From: Myxococcaceae bacterium
GTDB lineage: Bacteria > Myxococcota_A > Polyangia > Polyangiales > Ga0077539
Direction: 5' to 3'
Length of the DNA: 58,541 bases
NCBI GenBank assembly: GCA_004297725.1
Contig: SCUS01000120.1
Span: 1 to 58,541 of the forward strand
In this document: one piece after another, positions 17,536 through 25,038 of the stretch
How the letters are laid out: each line of letters begins with the position of its first letter
Numbering within the stretch: the first letter of the stretch is position 1
The notes under the pieces: model-generated
What the model saw: only the letters and a program-made list of their open reading frames with translations
Told to the model about the DNA's origin: nothing
Databases searched by the model: none
Translations under genes and position numbers: made by a program

Positions 17536-17586
17536 GAAGTACGCGCTCCCGTGAGTGTCGGTGGGAGCTCTCGGGACGCCGCCTTG
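17465..17586 (+). repeat. Mosaic repeat copy R6 (A type); right border of the accessory array
   Basis: The copy runs from GGGGATAAGACGTCC through GGGTCTACAGAACATC and CACGAAGTACGCG to a GCTCCCG...GGGAGC hairpin, ending GGACGCCGCCTTGG. It is the last copy I see in the window; beyond it the sequence looks like ordinary chromosome. Confidence 0.85.
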
Positions 17587-17765
17587 GCGCTATGGCCAAC
17601 CCCAACGGTCGAGACTTCCAATGTTCTCTCGGTCGAGGGACTACGCGGGGAGACCGGTGACCGCAGGCCTGGGCGGGCGCTCTGCTCAACCCGTCAGATC
17701 CCCTGCGGCGAGGTACCAGGCCATGGCATTGCGCGCCAGGGTCGACCCCTGGAAACATCGCCGCC

Positions 17766-18968
17766 ATGCGCACCTTGGCAGCCGTCGCCCTCGTGTCCCT
17801 CCTCGGCTGCTCGTCGCCGGTGGTCAACCCGCCCGGGGACACCGGCGCCGCGATCGACACGCCCACGTTCGACAACCCCACCGTGGATCGGCCCACCGTC
17901 GACGCGCCCGACGCCTCGACGCCCCCAACCGACATCCCCACTGCCGACATCCCCACTGCCGACATCCCCACTACCGACATCCCCACTGCCGACATCCCCA
18001 TTGCCGATGTCCCTGTCGATCGCCCGGCCGTCGACGCGCCCGACGTCCCCGACGTCCCCACCGATCGCCCCATCGTCGACGCGCCCGACGCCCCGTGCGC
18101 GTCGCCGCTCGTCGCCTGCGGCAGCGCGTGCGTCGATCGCCAGACCGACACGCGCAACTGCGGCGCCTGCGGCAACACCTGCCCCGCCGGCGCGACCTGC
18201 CGCAACGGCAGCTGCCTCCCCTGCGGCGGCTGCGCTGCGGGCACCGTCTGCTGCGGCACTGTCTGCAGGAACCTCCAGACCGACCAGAACAATTGCGGCC
18301 TGTGCGGCTCCGTCTGCGCCCCCGGCCGACCCTGCCTGGCGGGGGTCTGCATCGCCGACGACTGCCCGGGCGGCGGGTTCTGCTCGGGCGTCTGTCGGCG
18401 CTTTGACACCGACCCCTCGCACTGCGGCGGCTGCGGCCAGCAGTGCTGCGCGGGCAACCTGTGCTCGGCGGGCACGTGCTCGCCGGGCTGCTCGCCGGGG
18501 ATGACCGCCTGCCCCGGCTCGTCGTCGAGCTGCCGCGGCGGGATCTGCGTGAACACCCTCACCGACCCGACCCGTTGCGGGAGCTGCACGACGGTCTGCG
18601 GCGCAGGCGAAGTCTGCGTCTCGGGCATGTGCCGGGGGAGCGGGTTCATGGCGCTCGCGCCGTGCGGCGCGCCGGGTGACTACGTGAGCGGGTCGACGGT
18701 GCGCTTCGGCGGCGCCACCGGGAGCGCGTACTCGCCCCGCTGCCTCACCGTGCGGGTGAACGACACCGTCACCTGGGAGGGGGACTTCGGCGGTCACCCG
18801 CGCTCGCCCTCGACCCGCGGCACGACGATGAACCCGATCACCCGCGTGGCCTCCGGGACGAGCAGCGCGGTGCGCTTCACCCGCGCGGGCTTCTTCCCCT
18901 ATTTCTGTGAGTTCCATGGCAACGACGCCGGCGCGGGAATGGCCGGCGTGGTGCAGGTGATCGAATAG
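17766..18968 (+). CDS. Cys-rich lipoprotein with C-terminal cupredoxin (type-1 copper) domain
   Basis: This is a 400-residue lipoprotein (signal peptide, lipobox LLGC). The linker is Asp/Pro/Thr-rich and includes about five tandem DIPTA units encoded by a 15-bp repeat at about 17925-18000. A Cys-rich region (about 120-300) contains repeated NCG.CG..C motifs. The C-terminal domain has plastocyanin-like ligands: a His in GDFGGHP, Cys and His in YFCEFHG and Met in GAGMAG. It is probably an outer-surface electron-transfer or copper-binding protein. The following lipoprotein starts 27 bp downstream on the same strand, so the two may be co-transcribed. The copper site is read directly from the sequence; the partner is unknown. 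Confidence 0.85.
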   Translation: MRTLAAVALVSLLGCSSPVVNPPGDTGAAIDTPTFDNPTVDRPTVDAPDASTPPTDIPTADIPTADIPTTDIPTADIPIADVPVDRPAVDAPDVPDVPTDRPIVDAPDAPCASPLVACGSACVDRQTDTRNCGACGNTCPAGATCRNGSCLPCGGCAAGTVCCGTVCRNLQTDQNNCGLCGSVCAPGRPCLAGVCIADDCPGGGFCSGVCRRFDTDPSHCGGCGQQCCAGNLCSAGTCSPGCSPGMTACPGSSSSCRGGICVNTLTDPTRCGSCTTVCGAGEVCVSGMCRGSGFMALAPCGAPGDYVSGSTVRFGGATGSAYSPRCLTVRVNDTVTWEGDFGGHPRSPSTRGTTMNPITRVASGTSSAVRFTRAGFFPYFCEFHGNDAGAGMAGVVQVIE

Positions 18969-18995
18969 CCCCGGCGGCGGTGTAGCGTCGCGCGG

Positions 18996-19937
18996 ATGAG
19001 CCGCCCCTCCCCGGTCCTCTGGCTGACGGTCGCCGCCCTCCTGGTCGCGTGTACCGAGGCCGCGACCACGATCAGCGCCGACGCGGGCCCGGTCGACGCC
19101 CCGACCGACCTCGGCGCATCGATGATCGATGTGGTCGATGCGCCCGCGGTCGTCGACGCGCCCTCCGCGCCGCCGCCCGACGCGCCCGCCGCCGACCTCG
19201 GCGCGCCCGGGCCCGACGCGCCCGCCGCGATGGATGCCCCGGTCGCCGTCGACGCGCCCGACGTGCGCGCGGTCGACGCCGCCCTGCCGCCGGTGGACGC
19301 GGGGCGCCCGGCCGGCGCTGCGTGCGCCCGGGACGCCGACTGCGCCGACGGCTGGTGCGCCGATCTCCCGTCGGGCTACTGCTCCCGTCGCCGCTGCGAC
19401 ATGGGCGGGTGCCCCACCGGCAGCGAGTGCAACTACCTCGTGCGCACCGGGGCGCCGAGCGTCTACGTGTGCCTGCGGCAGTGCGCCGGCGACACCGACT
19501 GCCGCGCCGCCGACGGGTACGGGTGCGAGCGCGGGCTCTGCGTGACCGCCCGCCGCGACGCGGGCGCGCCGGTCGACCTCGGGCGCCGGTGCAGCAGCAC
19601 CACCGGGCGCGACTGCCCGGTGGGCCAGGCGTGCGGTCCGACGGGGCAGTGCACCACGTCGTGCTCCTTCGACTGGCGCTGCAACGGCGGCTGCTGCAAC
19701 GGCAGTCGGTGCGCGGCGGGCGACGCCCTCACCGCGTGCGGGACGTCGAGCGCGTCGACGTGGCGCTGCGGCAACTGCTCGACCGGGTGCACCGCGGGCG
19801 CGGCGTGCCGGGCGGTCACGGGCGGCGGCGCGTGCGCGTGCACCAGCTGCCGGCCCATCGGGGGCTCGTGCTCGGTGGCCGCGGACTGCTGCTCGCGCTC
19901 GTGCGCCGGGCTCAACGGCAACCTCCGCTGCCAGTAG
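18996..19937 (+). CDS. Cys-rich lipoprotein with Asp/Ala/Pro linker
   Basis: A 313-residue lipoprotein with lipobox LLVAC, a long low-complexity VDAP/PDAP linker (about 25-105) and about 200 residues rich in paired cysteines (CARDADCADGWC, CNGGCCNGSRC). These are small disulphide-stabilised repeats like those of myxobacterial surface proteins. No enzymatic motif is seen. It starts 27 bp after the cupredoxin lipoprotein and looks like its operon partner and architectural relative, lacking the copper domain. Confidence 0.75.
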   Translation: MSRPSPVLWLTVAALLVACTEAATTISADAGPVDAPTDLGASMIDVVDAPAVVDAPSAPPPDAPAADLGAPGPDAPAAMDAPVAVDAPDVRAVDAALPPVDAGRPAGAACARDADCADGWCADLPSGYCSRRRCDMGGCPTGSECNYLVRTGAPSVYVCLRQCAGDTDCRAADGYGCERGLCVTARRDAGAPVDLGRRCSSTTGRDCPVGQACGPTGQCTTSCSFDWRCNGGCCNGSRCAAGDALTACGTSSASTWRCGNCSTGCTAGAACRAVTGGGACACTSCRPIGGSCSVAADCCSRSCAGLNGNLRCQ

Positions 19938-20142
19938 GGGGCGTTCACGGCGCGCGACCCGCGGCCACGGAGAGCTCATCCCGAAGGGTCATGGAAGGAA
20001 CAATCACAAAAGTTCATCAATGGACTTTACCTTGTCCCTTGAGTGCGATATTGCTGGGCCGTCGCCATGACTCCCCGCATCCATCACCCGCATCGTTATT
20101 GACCGCCTCGGGCTCGCGGCCCGATCGGCAGCGTCTTTAATC

Positions 20143-20227
20143 GCAGGTGTGACCGGAGCGGCAATCGGCCCCGACTGTAAATCGGGTGGCTAACAACCTT
20201 CGTGGGTTCGAGTCCCACCACCTTGCA
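20143..20227 (+). tRNA. tRNA-Tyr(GTA)-like gene with imperfect acceptor stem
   Basis: The anticodon arm CCCGA-CTGTAAA-TCGGG gives anticodon GTA. The variable region is long (about 15 bases, class II as expected for Tyr) and the T arm is GTGGG-TTCGAGT-CCCAC. The acceptor pairs GCAGGTG with CACCTTGC only if one T is bulged, and the D stem is just three pairs. It is either a divergent or decaying tRNA or a tRNA-like RNA. No CCA is encoded. It lies 48 bp before a second tRNA gene and upstream of a release-factor-like gene. Confidence 0.7.
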
Positions 20228-20275
20228 CCGCCCGGCGTGCGCGGCCCTCCCGGGGGCCCCGGACGCCGGTGAAAC

Positions 20276-20346
20276 GGGAACGTAGCTCAGTGGCAGAGCG
20301 TGCGGCTGTGTCCCGCACGACAGGGGTTCGATTCCCCTCGTTCCCT
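20276..20346 (+). tRNA. tRNA-His(GTG)-like gene
   Basis: A complete cloverleaf can be drawn: acceptor GGGAACG/CGTTCCC, D stem GCTC/GAGC, anticodon arm TGCGG-CTGTGTC-CCGCA, T arm AGGGG-TTCGATT-CCCCT. The anticodon is GTG. Odd points are a T at position 37 instead of a purine, and no G at -1 opposite C73 (the bases are C and T), which are identity elements of bacterial tRNA-His. It may be mischarged, non-canonical or a mimic. The release-factor-like gene starts 53 bp downstream. Confidence 0.78.
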
Positions 20347-20398
20347 CGTCGTCCGTGGGTCGGTTGTTCATTGAAGAAGACTATAGGGAATTCACGTC

Positions 20399-21077
20399 AT
20401 GGGAATCATCATTGAAGTGCGCGCCGCGGAGGGCGGCGCGGACGCCCGCTCATTGGTGTCGGAGCAGTTCGCGGTGTTCGCGAAGCGCGCGCACCGGAAG
20501 CGTCTTTGACGTCGAGATCACCGACAGCCGCGACGGCTTCATCGCCTTTCGCGTGGCGGGGCCCTGGGCCGAGGACGCCTTCCGACACGAGGCGGGCGGT
20601 CACCGCTGGCAGCGGGTGTCGCCTGGCGACAAGCGGGGGCGGGTTCACACCAGCACGGTGACCGTGGCGGTGCTCCCCGAGCCCACGGCGATGCAGCTCA
20701 CCGTGAACCCGGGCGACCTCTCGTGGGCCTTCAGCCGGGGGAGCGGTCCGGGCGGGCAGAACCGCAACAAGACCGAGACCGCCGTCGACCTCACGCACCT
20801 GCCCACCGGGCTCGTGGTGCACTGCGAGAGCGAGCGCTCGCAGGGGCAGAACAAGCTCAACGCCCTCGCCATGCTGCGGGCGCGGCTCTGGTCGGCCCAG
20901 GTCGAGGCCGAGCACGCGACCCGCGGCGCCGCCCGCCGGGCCCAGCTCGGGAGCGGGGCGCGCGGCGACAAGAGCTGGACCGTGCGCACCCAGGACGACG
21001 TGGTGACCCACCACGCGAGCGGGCAGAAGTTCAGGCTGCGGGAGTACCTCGAAGGCGACTACGAGGTGCTGCGCTGA
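20399..21077 (+). CDS. Short GGQ release-factor-like protein read through a +1 frameshift (PrfH/RF2-like)
   Basis: The first 36 codons from ATG 20399 (preceded by AGGGAA) encode MGIIIEVRAAEGGADARSLV..., the class-I release-factor domain-2 start. That frame meets TGA at 20507. The +1 frame continues for 189 codons: GHRWQRVSPGDKRGRVHTS (equivalent to the RF1 segment carrying PxT or the RF2 segment carrying SPF), then the peptidyl-tRNA hydrolysis motif in GSGPGGQNRNKT and the conserved C-terminal part. The join occurs at CTT-TGA-C, the RF2 programmed site. The combined product is about 225 residues, lacking the N-terminal domain of RF1/RF2, as in PrfH. The codon-recognition tripeptide position reads SPG, neither PxT nor SPF. 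No rtcB is nearby. A mutation or assembly error is the alternative to programmed shifting. Confidence 0.8.
20495..20510 (+). promoter_or_regulatory. Putative programmed +1 frameshift site
   Basis: GGAAG-CGT-CTT-TGA-C: the slippery CTT at 20504-20506, the stop TGA at 20507-20509 and the following C match the RF2 autoregulatory site. A weak Shine-Dalgarno-like GGAAG sits three bases before CTT, as in prfB. CTT is a very rare codon at this GC content, which argues against chance. Confidence 0.65.
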
Positions 21078-21287
21078 AGGGAGCCGGGCGGGGCCTCGAC
21101 TCTCCCGCAGCGCTCGCGGTCAGTCCATCGCGACGTCCGCGCGCAGGCCCGCGTCGCCCGCGCAGAAGGGCATGGCACCCAGGGCCTCGCTGACCGCGGT
21201 CGCGGCGCCAGCTCTCCGTGGGCGCAATGCGCTTGCAGGCCCCTCGGGTTGCGCGCGATGTACCCGCTCCCCCACGGAGGCCCCGGA

Positions 21288-21695
21288 ATGACCCACGCCC
21301 GCCAGTTCTTCGTCAACCTCCCGGTGCGCGACCTCGCGCGCTCCGTGGAGTTCTTCACGGCGCTCGGCTTCGCGTTCGACCCGAAGTTCAACAGCCCCAA
21401 CGGCGCCTGCATGATCGTCGGCCCGGGCGCCTACGTGATGCTGGCGACCGAGGACTTCTTCCGCACGCTCACGAAGGCGGCGATCTGCGACACGCGCACG
21501 CACTCCGAGGCGCTGCTGTCGATCTCGTGTGAGAGCCGCGCGGCCGTCGACGCGATGGTGAAGCAGGCCGTCGCCGGGGGTGGCACCAGCGAGGACGACC
21601 CGCAGGACCACGGCTTCATGTACGACTGGAGCTTCTACGACCTCGACCGCCACTCCTGGGGCGTCTTCTGGATGGACCCGGCCGCCGCGCAGTAG
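21288..21695 (+). CDS. VOC-superfamily (glyoxalase/bleomycin-resistance fold) protein
   Basis: A 135-residue single-domain protein with the family pattern FFVNLPVRDLARSVEFFTAL...GFAFDPKF near the start and YDWSFYDLDRHSWGVFWMDP at the end. The ATG at 21288 follows GGAGG by about 9 bases; an earlier in-frame ATG at 21249 lacks this. Members are often called glyoxalase-like or extradiol-dioxygenase-like and usually have unknown substrates. The following SUKH gene starts 20 bp downstream on the same strand, so they may share a transcript. Confidence 0.9.
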   Translation: MTHARQFFVNLPVRDLARSVEFFTALGFAFDPKFNSPNGACMIVGPGAYVMLATEDFFRTLTKAAICDTRTHSEALLSISCESRAAVDAMVKQAVAGGGTSEDDPQDHGFMYDWSFYDLDRHSWGVFWMDPAAAQ

Positions 21696-21714
21696 CGCGG
21701 CCCGGGGCCTCGAG

Positions 21715-22131
21715 ATGAGCCGCGCGGAGCGTGTCGTCGCACGGTGGAGGAGCGAAGGAGTCGCGATGGACGGCCCTGGGGTCGACGCCGCGACGCTGGA
21801 CGAGATCGAGCGCGTCCACGGCGTGCGACTCCCGGCCTCGTTCCGTGAACTCTGGTCGCTCTGCGACGGCACGTGCGCACAGGACCGGCACGAGCTGATC
21901 TACGTTCAGGCGAGCGACCTCGTGCAGTCGCTGTACGGTCCACGCGAGGGCGCGACGGTCTCGCTGATGTTCGCCGACTGGCGCCTGGGCACGGCGGTCT
22001 CGCTGCAGCTCGCGCCCGGCGATCGAGCCGTGGTGATGAACGACGCCCGGACGTCCGCGCTCGCCGCGAGCTTCGATGCCTTCCTCGACCTCGTGCTGAG
22101 CGACGCGCCGCTTCGGCCCGACGCCGCCTGA
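21715..22131 (+). CDS. SMI1/KNR4 (SUKH) family protein
   Basis: A 138-residue protein. The N-terminal half shows the SUKH signature: LDEIERVHGVRLPASFRELW followed by LCDGT, then an acidic/hydrophobic strand region. SUKH domains are the commonest immunity proteins against contact-dependent toxins but also occur as general binding modules. No toxin gene is adjacent, so it may be an orphan immunity protein. The start at 21715 is in frame 20 bp after the VOC gene; the frame is open further upstream only as a shadow of that gene. Confidence 0.8.
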   Translation: MSRAERVVARWRSEGVAMDGPGVDAATLDEIERVHGVRLPASFRELWSLCDGTCAQDRHELIYVQASDLVQSLYGPREGATVSLMFADWRLGTAVSLQLAPGDRAVVMNDARTSALAASFDAFLDLVLSDAPLRPDAA

Positions 22132-22169
22132 AGGGCATCCCTCTCAAGGTGCCCTCCTCTCTCTGAAAG

Positions 22170-22510
22170 CGCCGCCCACTCCGCGGTTGCGGGCGGCCCG
22201 CGAGCGGGCCTGCAACCACTGCAGTGGGAGCCTGGGGTTGATCGTCCCGCCGTCGCGGGACTCTCTGCACGAGCATCGAGCGCTGGAGCGCTCGATGAAG
22301 AGGACGTAGGTGCTCACGCAGAGCAGCAGGACAAGTCACTGAGCGTCGCAGGGAGTTCCATCGCGGCGGTCGATGACCTCCCGACGGTTGCGCCAGCAAC
22401 CGGCGCTCCTTCAGGAAGCCCTGCGAAGGCAGGGCGCTCAGTTCCAGGCTCCCACTTCCAGCGGTTGCAGGCCCGCTCGCGGGCCGTCCGCAACCGCGGA
22501 GTGGGCGGCG
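22170..22510. repeat. 341-bp inverted-repeat element with internal hairpins
   Basis: The left arm 22170-22235 and right arm 22444-22510 are near-perfect reverse complements (about 66 bp, a few mismatches). Between them are several perfect hairpins: CCCGC/GCGGG (22246-22259), CATCGAGCGCT/AGCGCTCGATG (22274-22297), CGGTTGC-GCCA-GCAACCG (22385-22402) and GCCCTGC-GAAG-GCAGGGC (22418-22435). No ORF of note is present. It could be a non-autonomous transposable element or a large folded RNA; no clear target duplication is visible. Confidence 0.8.
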
Positions 22511-22542
22511 TCTCCGCGAAGATGAGACCAACGCTCAGAGGC

Positions 22543-22566
22543 GGGGCTACAGACGTCTGTAGGCGG
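22543..22566. repeat. Third copy of the CTACAGACGTCTGTAG palindrome
   Basis: The palindrome at 22547-22562 has the same four-base flanks on each side as the copy at 1842-1857, 20 kb away. It lies just right of the 341-bp inverted-repeat element. The 90 bases after it, up to the next gene, show nothing else. Confidence 0.7.
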
Positions 22567-22656
22567 ACGCGGATCCGAGGCCGGGGACTGTAGACGTGGA
22601 AGGGTGCTCCCCTTCGGGTGAGGCCGGGGACTGAGGGCGTGGGCGGGGAGTGGGCG

Positions 22657-24078
22657 CTACAGCCGGTACCAGATCGCTCGCAGGACGCCGAGCCCCACGA
22701 AGATCAGCGTCAGCACGATCCAGAGGACGATCTTGCCCCCCTTGCCGCCGCTCTGCGCCGGCTGCGGCGCTCCGTACTGCTGCATCCCGGGCTGCTGGCC
22801 GAAGCCCTGTTGTTGCCCGAAGCCCTGCTGCTGACCGAAGCCCTGCTGCTGACCGAAGCCACCCTGCGGCTGGAAGCCCGGCTGCTGGCCATAACCCCCC
22901 TGGGGCTGCATCCCGGGCTGCTGCCCATAGCCCGGCTGCTGCCCATAGCCCGGCTGCTGTGGCATCCCAGGACCGCCCGGCCCCGCCATGCCGCCCAGCC
23001 CGAAGGCGGAGGCGTCCACCGCCAGCGTCGAGGCGATGCCGCCCGGCTCGTTCTGCGGAAGCCCCGCGAACATGTTGGGGCTACCCGGCCCCTGTTGCGT
23101 ACCCGGCTGCGGCTGCGCCCCGTAGCCACCCTGCTGCGGCTGCTGCTGCGGCTGTCCGTAGCCACCCTGGGTCGGCGGCGCCGGCTGCTGTCCAAAGCCT
23201 CCCATCGGGCCGCCCGGACCTCCCAGACCGAAGGCCGAGGCATCCATCGCGACGGTCGACGAGGACACCGCCTGACCCTGCTGGGGCTGCGGCTGACCGA
23301 AGCCACCCTGCGGCGCCTGGTGCTGCGGCGCCTGCGGCTGACCGAAGCCACCCTGCGGCGCCTGGTGCTGCGGAGGCTGAGCCTGACCGAAGCCGCCCTG
23401 CGGCGCCTGGTGCTGCGGGGGCTGGTGCTGCGGGGGCTGGTGCTGCGGGGGCTGGTGCTGCGGCGCCTGCGCCTGGCCGTAGGAGGCGGGGCCGGGGCCC
23501 GGGACCAGGTCGCGGTCGAAGCCGAAGGAGGAGCTGTCGACGGCGATGGTCGACGCGACGCCCATCTCCTCTTCCGTCGAGCTCACCGGGGCGGGATCGG
23601 GCTCACGCGGCGGCGGCGGGGCCATCGGGCGCTGCCCGTAGGAGGGAGCCGGGGCGTGCCCGGGGAAGGGCGACGCGCTGGGACCGCTGCCGCCCTGCGG
23701 CCCGGAGGGGAGCCCGAAGGACGCGGCGTCCATCGCGATGGTGCGCGCGGCCTCGACCTGATTGGCCTGAGAGCCGTGGCCCATGGAGGCGCCCTCGTCC
23801 TGGGAGGCGATCATTCCGCCCCCGAGCGAGGCCGGGTCGAGGGAGGCCATGCCGCCCATCATCGTCTTGGCGAACTGCCCCTTGTTTCCGGGCGGCGGCG
23901 GCGCGGCGGACGGACCACGCGGCGACACGGGGGGCGCGGCGTCGTGGGCCATGAGCATGGTGCCCTTGAACTTCGCCTGGGGCCGCGCTCCGGCGCTCTG
24001 CAACACCTGCCCGCAGGTCGTGCACTTCGGGGTACCGTCAGGATTCTGCGCGCCACAATTCGGACAGAACATCGTCAT
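22657..24078 (-). CDS. Zinc-ribbon protein with Gln/Gly/Pro-rich prion-like region and C-terminal membrane anchor
   Basis: The protein has 473 residues. An N-terminal zinc ribbon (FCPNCGAQNPDGTPKCTTCG) is followed by about 400 residues of low complexity, including PPQHQ runs, GGFGQPQ repeats and GFGQQQ repeats near the end. The last 25 residues are a hydrophobic segment (IVLWIVLTLIFVGLGVL) that would anchor the C-terminus in the membrane. A short motif recurs four times: T(I/V/L)A(M/V)D(A/S)(A/S)(S/A)FG. The ATG at 24078 is used because GAGGTGG precedes it. The composition resembles sequences that self-associate or phase-separate; this is inference. Divergent from the DUF2461 gene. Function unknown. 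Confidence 0.82.
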   Translation of the reverse strand: MTMFCPNCGAQNPDGTPKCTTCGQVLQSAGARPQAKFKGTMLMAHDAAPPVSPRGPSAAPPPPGNKGQFAKTMMGGMASLDPASLGGGMIASQDEGASMGHGSQANQVEAARTIAMDAASFGLPSGPQGGSGPSASPFPGHAPAPSYGQRPMAPPPPREPDPAPVSSTEEEMGVASTIAVDSSSFGFDRDLVPGPGPASYGQAQAPQHQPPQHQPPQHQPPQHQAPQGGFGQAQPPQHQAPQGGFGQPQAPQHQAPQGGFGQPQPQQGQAVSSSTVAMDASAFGLGGPGGPMGGFGQQPAPPTQGGYGQPQQQPQQGGYGAQPQPGTQQGPGSPNMFAGLPQNEPGGIASTLAVDASAFGLGGMAGPGGPGMPQQPGYGQQPGYGQQPGMQPQGGYGQQPGFQPQGGFGQQQGFGQQQGFGQQQGFGQQPGMQQYGAPQPAQSGGKGGKIVLWIVLTLIFVGLGVLRAIWYRL

Positions 24079-24264
24079 CCACCTCATTCGCCGTCGACCA
24101 CGCGCAGCGCGCACGATCGCGAGCTTCCAGACCGTCGTCGGAGGGCTTCGTTCACCCGGGTCGGGACGCTATCCCGTCCCCTCTGTGAACGCCACTCCGC
24201 AACAGCGGCGCGCGCTGATCCGTTGCGCGGAGGACGCGGCCGGGCGTAGGCCTCCGTCCACGCC

Positions 24265-24978
24265 ATGGCCAACGCCTCGCAGGACCGCCCGAGCCCGTCG
24301 CCCTTCACCGGCTTCGCCGACCCCACGCTGCGCTTCTTCCACGAGCTCGACTCGCACCAGGACCGCGCCTGGTTCATCGAGCACAAGGCCCTCTACGAGG
24401 AGCAGTGGGCGCGTCCCCTCGCGGCCCTGCTCTCGCAGGTGTCGCCGCGCATCGCCCGCTTCTACAAGGGCCTTCCGCTGCGCGAGCCGAAGGTGTTCCG
24501 CATCCAGCGCGACGTGCGCTTCTCCTTGGACAAGAGCCCCTACAAGACCCACGTGAGCGGGCTTCTCGCGCTGCGCGGCGGCTCCGAGGCGGTCGAGTCC
24601 CCGGCCGCGCTCTACGTCCAGCTCGGCACCGAGAGCTTCGTCGGCGCGGGGGTGTACTCCATGGCCCCGCCGCTGCTCCGGGCGTGGCGCGAGCTGCTCC
24701 TCGACCCTCGCCGCGGGGCCGCGATGGCGCGCCTCGTCGACGACCTCCTCGCCCGCGGGTTCAGCGTCTCGGCGATGGACTCGCTCAAGACCGCGCCGCG
24801 CGGCGTCGACCCAGAGCACCCTCGCATCGCGCTGCTCAAGCAGAAGGGCCTGGCGCTGGGCTTCCCCGCCATCCCTCCGGGGATGATCGGCACCGCGGGC
24901 TTCGCCGACTGGCTCGTCGACCGCGCGGAGGAGACCGCCCCGGCGGTGCAGAAGCTCGCCCGCCTGCTCGACGGCTGA
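24265..24978 (+). CDS. DUF2461 family protein
   Basis: A 237-residue soluble protein matching the DUF2461 pattern: FTGFADPTLRFFHELDSHQD, then RAWFIEHKALYEE, FRIQRDVRFSLDKSPYKTH (the most conserved block) and GVYSMAPPLLRAWRE. The biochemical role of the family is unknown; it is widespread in bacteria and fungi. Length and motifs are complete. It is followed 60 bp downstream, on the same strand, by the AHSA1 gene, which may be co-transcribed. Confidence 0.9.
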   Translation: MANASQDRPSPSPFTGFADPTLRFFHELDSHQDRAWFIEHKALYEEQWARPLAALLSQVSPRIARFYKGLPLREPKVFRIQRDVRFSLDKSPYKTHVSGLLALRGGSEAVESPAALYVQLGTESFVGAGVYSMAPPLLRAWRELLLDPRRGAAMARLVDDLLARGFSVSAMDSLKTAPRGVDPEHPRIALLKQKGLALGFPAIPPGMIGTAGFADWLVDRAEETAPAVQKLARLLDG

Positions 24979-25038
24979 CAGAAACTGGAGCCCCGCGGCG
25001 CGCTCGCGCTCTGCTCCGTCGCCAGAGGAGACAGACCG

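Noticed and set aside
1..17586. Integron cassette array with attC sites
   Set aside because: The repeats lack the GTTRRRY/RYYYAAC core pair and are direct, not palindromic, over most of their length. No integron integrase is visible. The layout is similar but the sites are not attC.
17694..19979. A 761-codon open frame on the minus strand
   Set aside because: Antisense to the two Cys-rich lipoproteins, with Arg/Ala/Val-rich shadow composition. The plus-strand genes have signal peptides, lipoboxes and a copper site.
20143..20346. tRNA genes as the attachment site of an integrated element
   Set aside because: No integrase gene and no direct repeat of a tRNA 3' end was found in the window.
20399..20509. 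A 36-codon stand-alone peptide
   Set aside because: Its sequence is the start of the release-factor domain and continues in the +1 frame, so it is the first part of the frameshifted gene.
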